Below, piece after piece: positions 34,925 to 46,575 of a stretch of DNA of 64,000 bases. Each line of letters begins with the position of its first letter. The stretch's first letter is position 1. The notes below the pieces were generated by a model. That model was given only the letters and a program-made list of their open reading frames with translations. It was not told the DNA's origin and made no database searches. A program made the translations under genes and the position numbers. Source of the stretch: Gordius sp. MW1 (lineage: Eukaryota > Nematomorpha > Gordioida > Gordea > Gordiidae); contig OZ038528.1 of NCBI GenBank assembly GCA_964036665.1, positions 21,315,245 through 21,379,244 on the forward strand, written 5' to 3'.

Positions 34925-36650
34925 GACCACTTGAAGCTAAATCGGCTGGGAAGGAATTTTGTGAGGAATTTGGAGGTAGGGAAGGTATTCCAATCAGACC
35001 TGTTTTGTATTATGGAGATTATAGAATTCCACACGTTTATAGGATCAGAATTTAGAAAAAGCTTTGTTTTTTGTAACCTCGACATTTTAGTTGGGGGGGG
35101 GGGTTCTTTATGGTATTGATCGCAAGCAAATGGTTAGTTTGTTGCGTCGTCTGGTAAGCTAAGATGTTCCGCTTCCATGTTTTTATTATATTCTTAATGG
35201 GAGGTATTTCATAAAGGGTCAAAAGGTTTGGATTCCTATTTACATCTGGGTAGAATATCTTACAAATTATTCTCAACATTTTGTTTAGTTTGGTTTGGGC
35301 TGCTTTGAGATTCGGCCCTTTTAGGGACCATGTGTCGCAGCCATAGAAGAAAACAGTTTGAACAGACGTAGGCGGGTTGGCAAGGCCAGTACGTGGGATT
35401 TCCAGATCCAATAGCAAGAATAATATTTTTTGGTGCCTTAGATAGTTTGTCAGCCGCATCTTGGTGGGAATTTACTCTTAAGTAGTTTACCCACTCTGAG
35501 AAGGGGGCTAATGTGTTGATTATAGCAATGGTCGTGTTTTGGTAGGGTAAGCTAATTGAGTGAGAGTATATTAAACTTATTTGGGTTAATCATTCACCCG
35601 GCTTTATTGGTTTCTAAGACGAATCTATCGATAAAGTTCTGTGTTTAAGATTGAATTCGATAAATGCATACGACAGCAAATAGTAGTGAAGATACTTTGA
35701 GGCCGTTCATGTAAATACCATCGCAAGGGAGACTGGATCTTTTTATTATAAGACCCATTGCCGTAATAAATAGCAGAGGCAATAGTAAACATCCCTGTCT
35801 AACTCGTGAATTAACTTGGATTGGATTAGAGCAGTGGCGTAAATGTTTGATGGCCCTTTTCATGTCTTTGTAGAGAAAGAAAATAAGTCGGATAAGTTTT
35901 TTGGGATTCCTATTAGGCATAAAGGTTCCAATATGTAAAAATGTGATGGGAGTCTAAGGCTTTATGAATGTCAACAAATGTTAGGAACAAAAGTGATTTA
36001 GTTTTGGAGGGAATGTTGAGGGTAAGGATGCGTTCGATTGTGGTTTAGATTTACGAAAGCCGGCTTGGTTATTTTTTAAATTGCCATCAATGAACGGATA
36101 TACCCTCCTATATATATTTTTATATGAACCTTGGAAATGTTTTTATGATTGTGATCCCTCTATAATTATTGGGAAGGGATAGATCTCTTTTTTTTAGATT
36201 TTGCGAAGAAGTCCAGTTGATAAAAGATGAGGGGTGATCTCTTGATGCCAGATTTTTAAAAAAGTTGATGTAAGAGTTCGCTGACAGGTGAAATCAGCCT
36301 TAAGGGCTTCAGCTATGATTTTGTTAGCATGAGGAGCTTTATGGAGTTTGAGGGATTTTGGAACACGGCCGGCAGCTTAAAATTTTTTTTCTTTAATTAA
36401 CTGAAAGTGATTCCACACTTACACAAGAAGTGGTCGGTATTTTAAAGTTGTTAATGGAGTCAAGGAATATGTCTGATAAGGGGATTGAAGAAGGGCGATA
36501 TGGAACGAAAAAAAACCAAAGAATCATTAGAGCTATGCTTGCTTTGTATTTATTGTAGTTATGATTATTTGCAAATTTTGCGGTGATGTTCCTGAGAATT
36601 TTGTAATGGGTGTGTGTAGTTAGTGCGAGCAGCTGATTCTGCTTTCTTTA
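34925..36650 (-). pseudogene. Decayed LINE reverse transcriptase
   Basis: Reading down the minus strand: QAGFRKS...VDIHKALDS-like pieces near 36000, then VNSRVRQGCLLLPLLF (RT motif around 35800), IYMNGLKVSSLLF, and after a gap TSVQTVFFYGCDTWSL...LNKMLRIICKIFYPD (35052-35459), the post-RT region. The order is right for a single LINE with many stops and frameshifts. It differs from the LINE at 37527. Confidence 0.75.
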
Positions 36651-36689
36651 ATATGCTTGATAAATATTGACTTTGTGATCACATACCGC

Positions 36690-37526
36690 AATCAAACTAA
36701 TAAATCGGATAGAGAATTTTGCGCTGAAAAATAATATGTTTTTAGTTTTTTTAACAATTACCAGTTTTTTAGGGTATACGAGTTTGAAGGTGCCAAAAAT
36801 GCCCTTTTTAAGCCTATTTGGGGCTATATTTCCACGGTATTTTTAATATTTAGTGAAAAATAGTAATATATTCATGTAGATTAAAGTTTTATGTATAGGT
36901 TCATTAATTTATTTTTTTTGTTACACCTCTATATTTAAATTTATTCGCGTCTTTGTGAACCCCTTCCCCTTGTCAAAATTCGTCCCACTATGTCTGTAAA
37001 AAGGAGTACATTAGAGTACATCCTACACACGCGCTGTTTACTAACACATCTCTCTCTCCCTTTCTCCATCTCTTCCACTCCCGCCCCCATATCTATCCTA
37101 GCACACATGAAGAGGGCGGGAGTGGAGGAGAATGAGAGGAGAGTAGATGAAGGAAGAGAGATATGTGACAGTAAACATCGCGTACGCAGTATAAACTTTA
37201 ATGTACTCCATTTATCAGACATCGTGGGACAAATTTTGATAAGGAGAAGGGGTTTACGCAAACGCGTATAAATTTGAGTATAAGGGTGATATAAAAAAAA
37301 CAAAAGAATGGACCTATAGATAAAACTTTAATTTTTTAATAAATATTAAAAATGGCTGGGCAATATTAGCCTCAAAAAAACACAAAAAGGGCATTTTTGG
37401 CACTTTCAACCTCGTATATCTAAAAAACTGGTAATTGTAGAAAAAACTAAAAACATGTTATTTTTCAGCGCAAAATTATCAGAATTATTGGTCGGATTGA
37501 GGGATATTTTTTTTGTAGACCTGTGT
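36690..37526. mobile_element. Long palindromic (foldback) element
   Basis: Left (TTTTGCGCTGAAAAATAAT, ACCAGTTTTTTAGGGTATAC, GGTGCCAAAAATGCCC...) is matched in inverse order by the right (GGGCATTTTTGGCAC, CTAAAAAACTGGTAATT, TTATTTTTCAGCGCAAAATT). Arms are about 400 bp around a centre near 37090, where CTCCACTCCCGCCC and GGGCGGGAGTGGAGG pair. The right end GTAGACCTGTGT matches that of the element at 28068-30063. Overlapping open frames on both strands (36941-37303) reflect the palindrome. The left end is unclear. Confidence 0.8.
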
Positions 37527-39720
37527 TACTGGGGCGGATTTCAACGAACACGCTGGGAAAGATCGCCTCGGGTATGAACGAAATCATGGAGGCTATGGAC
37601 ATGGTCTGAAAAACAAAGAAGGAAAAACACTTCCTCCCAAACATACGACATGACGATCGTTAGCAACTATTTTCAAAAACGCGAATATCATATTGTTAAT
37701 TATAGAAGCGGGAAGCATTTTAGTCAAATTGACTATCTGCTCTAAAGGCGAAAAGACTCATGGAGTATCAAACATTGCAAAGTAATACCGGAAAAGATAT
37801 CGCCAGGCAACACGTTTACTTGTGATGATATTGAAAGAAGTATTTCCTGAAAGAATAGAATTTATAAACTTCGATTTCGAAAAGAATCGTTAAAGGATAC
37901 TTTGACGAACGAAAAATATCATCAAAAAGACTCTTCACTCTTAGGTGTAAGGAAGTTGCAGCGGGACGTAAACGACAATTGGGACATGTTAACGAAGGGT
38001 ATAAAGGAAACAGCGATTCGGATTCTAGGAGAGAAAGAAGGAGGAAAGCTATGAATAGGGAACTATGGTGGTGGAATCAATCTAGGGATTTCACTAGAGA
38101 AAGAAAAATCAATATAGACGGTGACATAATTCAAAAAAATGAGATAAGCCACGAAAACGGCCGTTCCTATGGCTAATAATGCCGAAACTGGATCTTAAAA
38201 GGAGCGACAAGCTCATGTACAAATTTGCGAGAAGAAAAGTATCGATGTCGGAGTCCTTAAAATAGTCAAAAGCGACAAGGTTCTAACCTTCTTCAAGCCA
38301 AAGAAGGCGGAAGAGATATTTTAAGAAAATTATTAAAAATGCAAATGACAAAGATTCTCTCCCAGATATTAAGCCAAACATATGTATGGGCGAACTCCTT
38401 CAGGAGGATGAAGTTAGGACAGAAATGAACGCTAGAAGGAAAAGCTAATGGCTCAGATGGAAGACCTATTGAAGCATTGCTCAGACGCCAAAATGGAGTC
38501 ATTACCTTGACGACCTCTTTACAAAATATTGGTAGTAGAGGGAAATCCTAATCAATGGAAAGCAACCACAATTATATTCTTATTCAAAGACAAAGGAAAT
38601 AATGTGGCAATTACAGAGGTATCAGGCTAACTTGCCACTCCTTAAAGTTTATGAAACAGATCTTAGTAACACTGAAAAACGAGATGGAAATATCGGCAAA
38701 CAACGACCCAATTCGCACTAAGACAAATGATATATAAATATGATGAAAATAAAAGAGAAGAGACTACATATGGTCTTTATTAAGTTTGAGAAAAGTTATC
38801 TATCCCTCGCGATTTAATATGGTGGTGCTTGAGAAAACAAAATATCCCTGACGCGTATATAGGGTTACGGCTTAAAAATATTTATGAAGCCTAAAATTTA
38901 TGCGTTAGGATGACAGTTAAAGACTACCCTTTTCGGGTTGCTATTGGATTCCATCAAGGATCTGCTCTAAGTTCCTTTTATTTAATATAATTATGGAAAC
39001 TTCAACGAGATTCAAAGTGCTTAGCTGGATATGGTTTAATGGTCAACGGTCGAAGACGGTGTACATAGAGATGAAAGTTAGCACACCCCATCGCCGAATT
39101 ACCTCTAAAGTATCCAAAAGTAGACAGGTTCACATACTTCGGCTCGATGCCACTTCAAGAGGGAGGTTGCATAACAGAAGTCAATGCCCGGTTTCAAAAA
39201 GGATGGCTTAAATGGTAGAGTATATCCGGTGTAATGTGCGACAAAAATGCCAATATGGTTGAAGAGCAAAGCTTACAAATCCATCGTAACACCGGTGTTA
39301 CTCTATGGAAGTGAGACATGGGCATTACTGAAGAAAAGCTTTTACAAGCCACGGAGATGAGAATAATACGGTGGAGCTTGGGGTATACTAAGCTCAACCA
39401 TATGACGAATGATTTTCTCATGACAAAAATGGGTATTCAACCTATGGCAGACATGATTATCAAAAATCGGCTAAGGTGGTATGGGCATATACGAAGAAGT
39501 AAGACATATGATTTAATTCGAAAAGTACTGGACATGGAGGTACCGGGGAAGAGAGGAAGAGAACGACCTCGTGGCACGTGGAAAGGGAATTCGACAAAGT
39601 TATGAAATTAAGAAGAAGAATCAAGACATGGCACATACCCGATCAATATGGAAGAAACTTATCAAAATAAATTACACCACTGTGGGAGCAAATACTTGAT
39701 AAAGAAGAAGAAGAGCGGAC
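37527..39720 (+). pseudogene. Decayed RTE-like LINE (endonuclease + RT)
   Basis: Starts directly at the end of the foldback element with ADFNEHAGKDRLGYERNHGG, the C-terminal half of an AP-type endonuclease, then WWWN (38060-38080), RT fragments (WKATTIIFLFKDKGN, KVDRFTYFGSM), and RRWSLG...MTNDFLMTKMGIQPMADMI, LRWYGHIRRSK, DMEVPGKRGRERPRG at the C-terminus. Many stops and shifts; the 5' half is missing. A shorter sibling is at 28905. Confidence 0.82.
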
Positions 39721-42299
39721 ATCTTAGTAAACTTAATATAAAAAAATAAAAAAATTGAACAAAAAAGTAGAAATGTATAAATACTTAAAGAAATTATTTT
39801 ATCAAGTCTACAATAAGGCTAGCTTTGAGTCTATCAAAAACGAGTCCAATGTTTTCCTCTCAAAGAGAATTTTGTTTAAAACAAACAGATGATCTAAATC
39901 AGAATTAGAATCTATTTGGATTATGTGATGAATATCGCTGTGAAAATATAACAAGCTCTGATGGTATAAAATATTTTGGCACACGCGTTGTAATATATAT
40001 ATTAATGTACGAAGATGTAATACCCGTAATGATCTAATATGGTTATGCGCCGAATACTACAAAATAAGTTTGATGAATCAAATTCCCCACACATAATTCC
40101 TCGTTGTGCTTTGATTAATTTAAATGTTGGTTGTTTAAGATAGTGATAGGAAAACCCCGGGCTTTCTAAACCAAAGTTTTAAGTTAAGTTTTTAAAATTC
40201 TGAGGTTTCAAAAAATATTGACTCAAAACCTGAACTGAGGCTATCCTAAGGACGGTCCGACAGAATGTTTTCTACCACTAGTTTAAGAAAACATCACATC
40301 TGATTAAAAACCATTGCGGGCGAGTCCAAGGTTACTTCTCGTGAAGTTCATGGCTCCCAGGTATTATAGTAGGGGGTGTTGCATTGATTATAAAAAATAA
40401 AGAAAAACATTTTTCTTACCGTCATCGATATAATAAACGCGATCAGAATATATATGCTTACAGCACCCAAAAAAATATTTACCACGCGAAAACGTTGCTT
40501 CTTAAAATACTATGATTATAGTTCTTGTGTGCTAACATGGTGGTCTTAACAAGACAGCAAGCTCAAAATAAATACCGCGTATACAATAAATAACGTGTAA
40601 GCAATAAAAACGCCTAGACATCAATTGGAAAGAGAGGAGAGATGCCTGTGTGTGTGCCCGTTGGGATCCACAAGAAATATAATATATATTACGAGACAAG
40701 TATAGTTTACGAGAAGCAATAGTGTCCAGGGTTTTGGAATTTTGTGATAAGGATACAATTTTTGTTTCAATAATATGGTGTAGATTATTTTAAATCCGAC
40801 AGCGCCTTTCAATTTCTTTGAAAGAGCATGTGCACTAAACATAAAGTGATAGGGCATGAGAGAGTCGATCGGATATAACAATTTTGTATTTGCAGATATA
40901 TGGTAAAAATTTACTTATAACTTAATATAAATATGCATATGTTAAGCAATACATTCAAACCAATGAATACATTCTTATATAAAAAGTATTTATAGAAAAC
41001 TAGTGATTTAAACAAATAGAGAAATTTTAATGATTTTATTAAACCTAAATTCGTTCCATTTGAATAAGTAGGAACATGGAGCTGAATTTGTTCTTAAACT
41101 ACCAAATTTTCTTCTTTTGAGACTTCATCAACTCTTTTTTATGCATTTTAGACATAGGCAAAAATCGACAATACAATTGAATTAATTTTCCGTAGTTGCT
41201 TACGACTGAAAACTTTTGATGTGTACACCTATATTACGGCAAAAACGCTAGCAACTTTTGACTCATGATTCAGAAACTTGATAGGAGAAAAACTAAAAAC
41301 AAATTCGTATTCAGTATAAAGAACTATAATTTGTTAACTTATCCCGGTTGATTAGACCAATGTTTTAATAATGACAAGGCCATTTACCGAATTCCAGTCC
41401 CGTCTGAGCTCGGTTTAAAATATCTCCTACCCACCAGTCCGTCCTGAATATATTCAATTTCAAAGTTCGTTGCCCTTAGACCCGTTGGCTGGTCCATCCG
41501 TACAAATCTCTAATCGTGAGCACTATTATCAATCAATTTTCACGTTGATGAATTTATTAAAGCTTTTTAAATGAAAATGGTGGCTCCTAGGACAATAAAA
41601 GATAAATTGTAAGGTTATCGTCGTCGCAATATAAAAATTTAACCTAAACAATTAATATGTGGAAGATTAAAACGCGCACTTGGCTAATCTTTAATATCAA
41701 AAAAATGATTAAAAAAAAACAGGAAATGCAAATAAATTTCTGAAATTTTTATAGGTATATCAAAAGTGGCGATTCTATTAATTGCTATGCAATTTCAGGT
41801 TTGGTTATAATTATGTATTTAATTTAAAAATCAGAGTGTTTTCACCATTTTCAGTTCAGTCCCTTTTATTCATAGAGTTGTTACTGCATGATTAAATAGG
41901 AATCGCTACAAAAATTTTGTGGAGCGACGTTAAAAATGCTATAAATTAGCTATGATTTGGACAGGATAATAAAATATGATTTTATATGGAGTCTAGATAG
42001 CGAATTCAGCTTTGGCAAGACTTTTACATCAAAAAGTAAACGATACGACACATTATAAGAAAATTGTTTAAGTAAATTAATATGCACTGTAATTCTAATT
42101 AATAACAACACATCTTTAATTTTATTTAATAACTAAGAGCTCTATTACAAATTCCTATTAAAATATTATACTCTCCGATATTATGAACAATAAAACAAGC
42201 TTATTTAAGGTGAATATAAAGTCATTACATTTTAGGGTTACTGAAAAGATTCGATTGAGACTTAATTTTAACTTGAGCTATAGCATAGGTATTTCATTC
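39721..42299. other. Intergenic, no gene recognised
   Basis: AT-rich. A lone TTAATTGCTATGCAATTTCAGG at about 41775 is a fragment of the HINE 5' end. The open frame at 40621-40881 has no recognisable content. Confidence 0.45.
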
Positions 42300-44941
42300 T
42301 AGAGATCTGCAACGGGCCGTTATTAGAAGGTCGGCTCGCCCATACCCGTTTTCAAAAATTCAAGGCCCGTCCGAGCCTGCCAGTAATTTCAAAACTTTAT
42401 GCCCGCCCGAGCCCGTTCGTAAGTTTTTTAGGCCCGTCCGAGCGCGTCCGTAAATTTTCAGGCTCGTTCTTACCCGTTTAGAAAAACGTCAGGCCCGCAT
42501 TTTTTTAAAGAATTCCGCGCCCGGCCCAATTAATCAAAAAATTTTCATATTTTTATTCTTGACTTATTCATAAAATACATCAATAATTATCATGTAAACA
42601 TAATAAATCAACATTATTTCCGCAGGATACACTTAAAAAATTTAAATATTACTATAAAAAATTACATGAGAATATTCCACTTTCAATAATTTTAATTGCT
42701 ATGCAATTTATGGGCTCGGGTTTTGGTTGTCCGTCGTCCGTCCGTTGTCCGTCCGTTGTCCGTTGTCTACCCTCCCTATCTATTTGCATTGGGTATATTA
42801 GGTTATCGATTTTTTAAATTAATGCATGAGAAAGAGGTGCCCCACCCCTCATCTCTATCTCCCTCGCTTTCGGGCGGGGTCGGGTTTTAATTGCTACGTT
42901 AAATCAATGCATAAGTATATCTATTCGTTTTTGAATTGGGTAACATTAATCTAATTGCTATAATTACTCTATGCCCTCCACTACAAGGGCCTATGCCTCT
43001 ACTGATATGGGTCCCTGTGCCCCTACAAAAGCCTATGCCTCTATTAATGTGGGTTCGAACCCCGGCGAACGTTCTGAATTGCTGGTTCGATTCCCGGAGA
43101 GGGCAAAATTTTTTTTTATTTTTTAAATTAAATTAATATATTTTCCTGTTACTACTATTGATAATATGACTTTTTGGCCATCCGCTTGTTCTATTATTGT
43201 TTCATTTTATTATATAATAAACATAAATAAAAGTTGTTTTAATTGCTATGCAATTTAACTAGTTTTTGGGTTAGAATCCCGGAGTTTTTTTGACTCTTAT
43301 GGTTGTTCTTATTACTATCATTGATAATAAGACTTTTTGGCCGTCCGCTGGCTGCTGACCAATGAAAAAATGACCATTGGCCAAAATGTGATTCCGAGTT
43401 TATTTTTTCGTTTTTTTTTTACTATTATGATTGTTCCTGTTACTACCATTGCTATTATGACTTTTTGGTCGTCCGCTGGCTCCTGACCGATGGGAAAAAT
43501 GACCATTGGCCAAAATGTGAATCGAAATTATTTTTTTCGTTTTTTTGACTATTATGATTGTTCCTGTTCCTACCATTGCTATTATGACTTTTTGGCCGTC
43601 CGCTGGCTGCTGACCAATGGAATAAAATGACCATTGGCCAAAATGTGATTCGAAAACTTTTTTTTCGTTTTTTTTGACTATTATGAATATATATCCACTT
43701 TTACCGTGTCCTGGCTGCTGACCAATGGAAAAAAATGACCATTGGCCAAAATGTAATTCGAAATTTTTTTTTTCGTTTTTTTTTACTTTCATGAATTTAT
43801 ATCCACTTTTACCGTGTGCTGGCTGCTGACCAATGGAAAAAAATGACCATTGGCCAAAGTGAGCATTAAAACTTTTTTTCCGTTTTTTTGGCTATCATTG
43901 ACTTATAGAGTATCTGTTGGTACTGACCAATGGAGAAAAAATGACCATTAGCCAAATTTTTGATTTTTTTAATTAAAAATTGTTCAAATTCAACAAAAAA
44001 TTTCTCCCAACAATTCTGCAAATTCACATTGTGATGTTTTATAATATAATGTTTGTTACACTAAAGGCCATAAAAACTAATGTAATACGCAACTAGATGC
44101 AAACACTAAATCTAACCCTAACCCTTGCCTATATTACATTTTGCCTATATTACATTTTGCTTATAAATGGAAAATTTGTATAAATAATTCATTAATCATT
44201 AGGCATTTAATACCCCCCTATAGGCATTCTCGCCCCTTCCCACCTTTCTCGCCAATGAATTGCATAGCAAATATGATACATTTATACGAAGTATAGATGA
44301 GTCGTCCCCCCTTCCCTTCCCCTCTTCCCACGAGGGCCGAAGGCCCGAGTTTACTTTTATTTGATTAATTTAAGTTAATACACGTAAAAAGTTAGAATTC
44401 AGTATTACCATTAAATTAAAATACTTTAATAAAATTACATGAGAATATTATATAGCTTTAATAATCAAAATTATACCATTATGATAAAATTAAGCACAGA
44501 ATTTTTGGTGCATTGTAACTTGTAACTAAGTAATTGAACTTAATTATAAAAGAATATACGAAGCTATAATCTTAAATTATGTAAACGAAAATCTATGGCA
44601 AACAGAATAGTAATGTTTTAGAGTCAAATTTAGCGCTTAAAAAAGGAATGAATGCTACAGGATATACAAAAATTAGAGGTTAAAAAAATTAAGCAATGAA
44701 TAATCTGTATATTTAAAAAAATTATAGATTTATATAATTGTCTGACTTTTAAGGTCCTTTTTAATTTCATAGCCGTTTATAAAAACGTCAGGCCCGTTCA
44801 AGCCCGTTAAAAAAATCTCAGGCCCGCCCGAGCCCGTTCCATTAATTTTTTAGCCCGTCCGGGCCCAGCTCGTTAAAATTTTTATGATACAAAGCCTGTC
44901 CGTACCCGCCCGCGGGCAGGGCCTGCCCGTGCAGATCTCTA
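42300..44941. mobile_element. hAT-like GC-ended element hosting HINE copy 4
   Basis: TAGAGATCTGCA (42300) and TGCAGATCTCTA (to 44941) are exact inverted ends. Flanking 8-mers TTTCATTC and TTTCACTA agree at six of eight positions. Beside both ends lie GGCCCGTCCGAGCCCG-type runs, inverted relative to each other. The interior is interrupted by HINE copy 4 (42692-44350). Confidence 0.75.
42692..44350 (+). mobile_element. Helentron-associated-like element (HINE), copy 4
   Basis: Starts TTAATTGCTATGCAATTTATGGG, with a GTCCGTC microsatellite (about 42728-42768), the tRNA-B-box-like GGGTTCGAACCCCGG and GGTTCGATTCCCGG, about five tandem units (43290-43950), AACCCTAACCC, and the inverted subterminal repeat (diverged to CCAATGAATTGCATAGC), pyrimidine tract and GGGCCGAAGGCCCGAGT end. 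Bordered by T on both sides, as expected for Helentron-type insertion between two Ts. Open frames within (42696-43792) are repeat shadows. Confidence 0.72.
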
Positions 44942-45774
44942 TTTCACTAAACGAAAATATCTTCATGATATTCTTAAAGCGATCCTTATTATGGATACAC
45001 ATATAAATCAGGTGGTAATCCATCCTTTAGTTAGATGCCTAAATTTTAAATGCTATTCACATTTAATGGGAAGGACCCGAAACACCTTTTAGTTAAGTAG
45101 GCAAAAAGGTAGGTATAAATAGAAATGCAAGTCAGGGACTGGCATCTAAATTCTTTTGCTTCTATGCAATGGTTAAAAAATGTTCAAAACATCTTTGAAA
45201 ATAACATATCTCTCTATAATAAGAAATAGAATTTTATTCCCAGCTAAGCATTTTTGAAAAGCATTCTTACTCTGATCTAACCAATTAACCCGCTTGTATT
45301 TGGTACAAACCTCATAATATATAAATAAACAATTTAATAATTTAATAATTTGCAAATTTATTTTTGCACTGCTATATTAAACGCTATCGAATATTTTTGG
45401 AAATTTTTTAAAAATTATGGAATTTTATGCTACGACATTTGCAACACATTAGTTATGATCACTTTTGTATACCAAAGAAGTCAAATTTATATAATTTTAA
45501 TAGGTTTATATGTTTATTTCAGCTCTTCTAGAAAAAGGAATCTTTTAGATATTATAACTCGATGAGTAGATGGAATTGTACAAATAATAAAAGGAAAATA
45601 TAGAATTACTTACCAATTAAATCTTTTAAGATGTTGGACATATTAATCTAATTCTTAGTTTTTTGTAAGCTGAATATATTATATGTTTTTAAACTAATCA
45701 CATATAAAGGTGCTTACTTATGTACACTAATAATTAATTACATTACAACCTATAAACAATGTAACCTGGACAAT

Positions 45775-46575
45775 TAATGGACTTATAAAATCAACCGGAC
45801 ACTGGATTCTGGTAGAGTTTTTATGGTGGACAATATATTTTTTAGTTTTTTCCGATACGTCAAGTTGAAATATTTGCTGTCAAAGTTGCTACTGCTAAAA
45901 CAGCGATTATGGCGTTTTTCAAACGTTAATAACTTGCAAATTAATTGGTAATTTTTTAGTTTAATAAGTTTGATTTGTAACAGGGGACAGGTATACGTTA
46001 AAATTTTTTTTACCCTAGCTCTATTATTTTTTGAAATATATTTAAAATTAACATCTCTATCTTTCTACATTGACAAATTGCATCAGACTTAAGGTTGCTA
46101 GAGACCTGCACGGCCCGGCCGGGCCCGCGAGCCGGACTTAAGCGGGTTTCTGCCTTAAAATGAAACAGCGAGCGGGCCATTATATAAACAACGGGCTCGG
46201 ACCGGGTCTAGATATACTTAAGACCCACCAAAAGCCCGTTACAATATCAATTAGATATGTGTCTTTAAAAGTATAAACAAAGGTTCCATTTTATAATGTT
46301 CCAATTTATAATTATTTGATGTTTATTAATTTACTAGGATTTTATGTATTCCTTTCCCCTTTATTTAGAAATCAAATTTATTAAGTTAAAATTTTACCGA
46401 TTGATTTGCAAGTTATTTACATTTGAAAAAGGCCAAAATCACTGTTTTTAAAATCTTGACAGCAAATATTAAAAAACTTGGCGTATAGAGAAAAAATTAA
46501 AATATATTGGTGTTCACCGCGGAAAACTCTATTAAAATCTGGTTTACCGGTCGATTTTTCTTGTTGAACCGTGAT
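45775..46575. mobile_element. Long-TIR element (>200-bp arms)
   Basis: Left arm (ACCGGACACTGGATT...TAGAGTTTTTATGGTGGAC, ATATTTGCTGTCAAAGTT, AACGTTAATAACTTGCAAATTA) is repeated inverted on the right (TTGCAAGTTATTTACATTTG, TTGACAGCAAATATT, GGTGTTCACCGCGGAAAACTCTA, ACCGGTCG). A hAT-like half-element (46099-46335) lies at the centre. No coding found; borders are approximate. Confidence 0.65.
46099..46335. mobile_element. hAT-like GC-ended element, one end only
   Basis: TAGAGACCTGCACGGCCCGG followed by GGGCCCGCGAGCCGG and an AT-rich part with CAATTTATAATTATTTGATG that matches the inverted interior of the element at 28451-29973. The opposite end is missing. Confidence 0.6.

Noticed and set aside
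17503-44350. CRISPR-like array, because of regularly spaced repeats
   Set aside because: The units are long, AT-rich tandem repeats in a eukaryotic transposon; there are no short repeat-spacer units and no cas genes.
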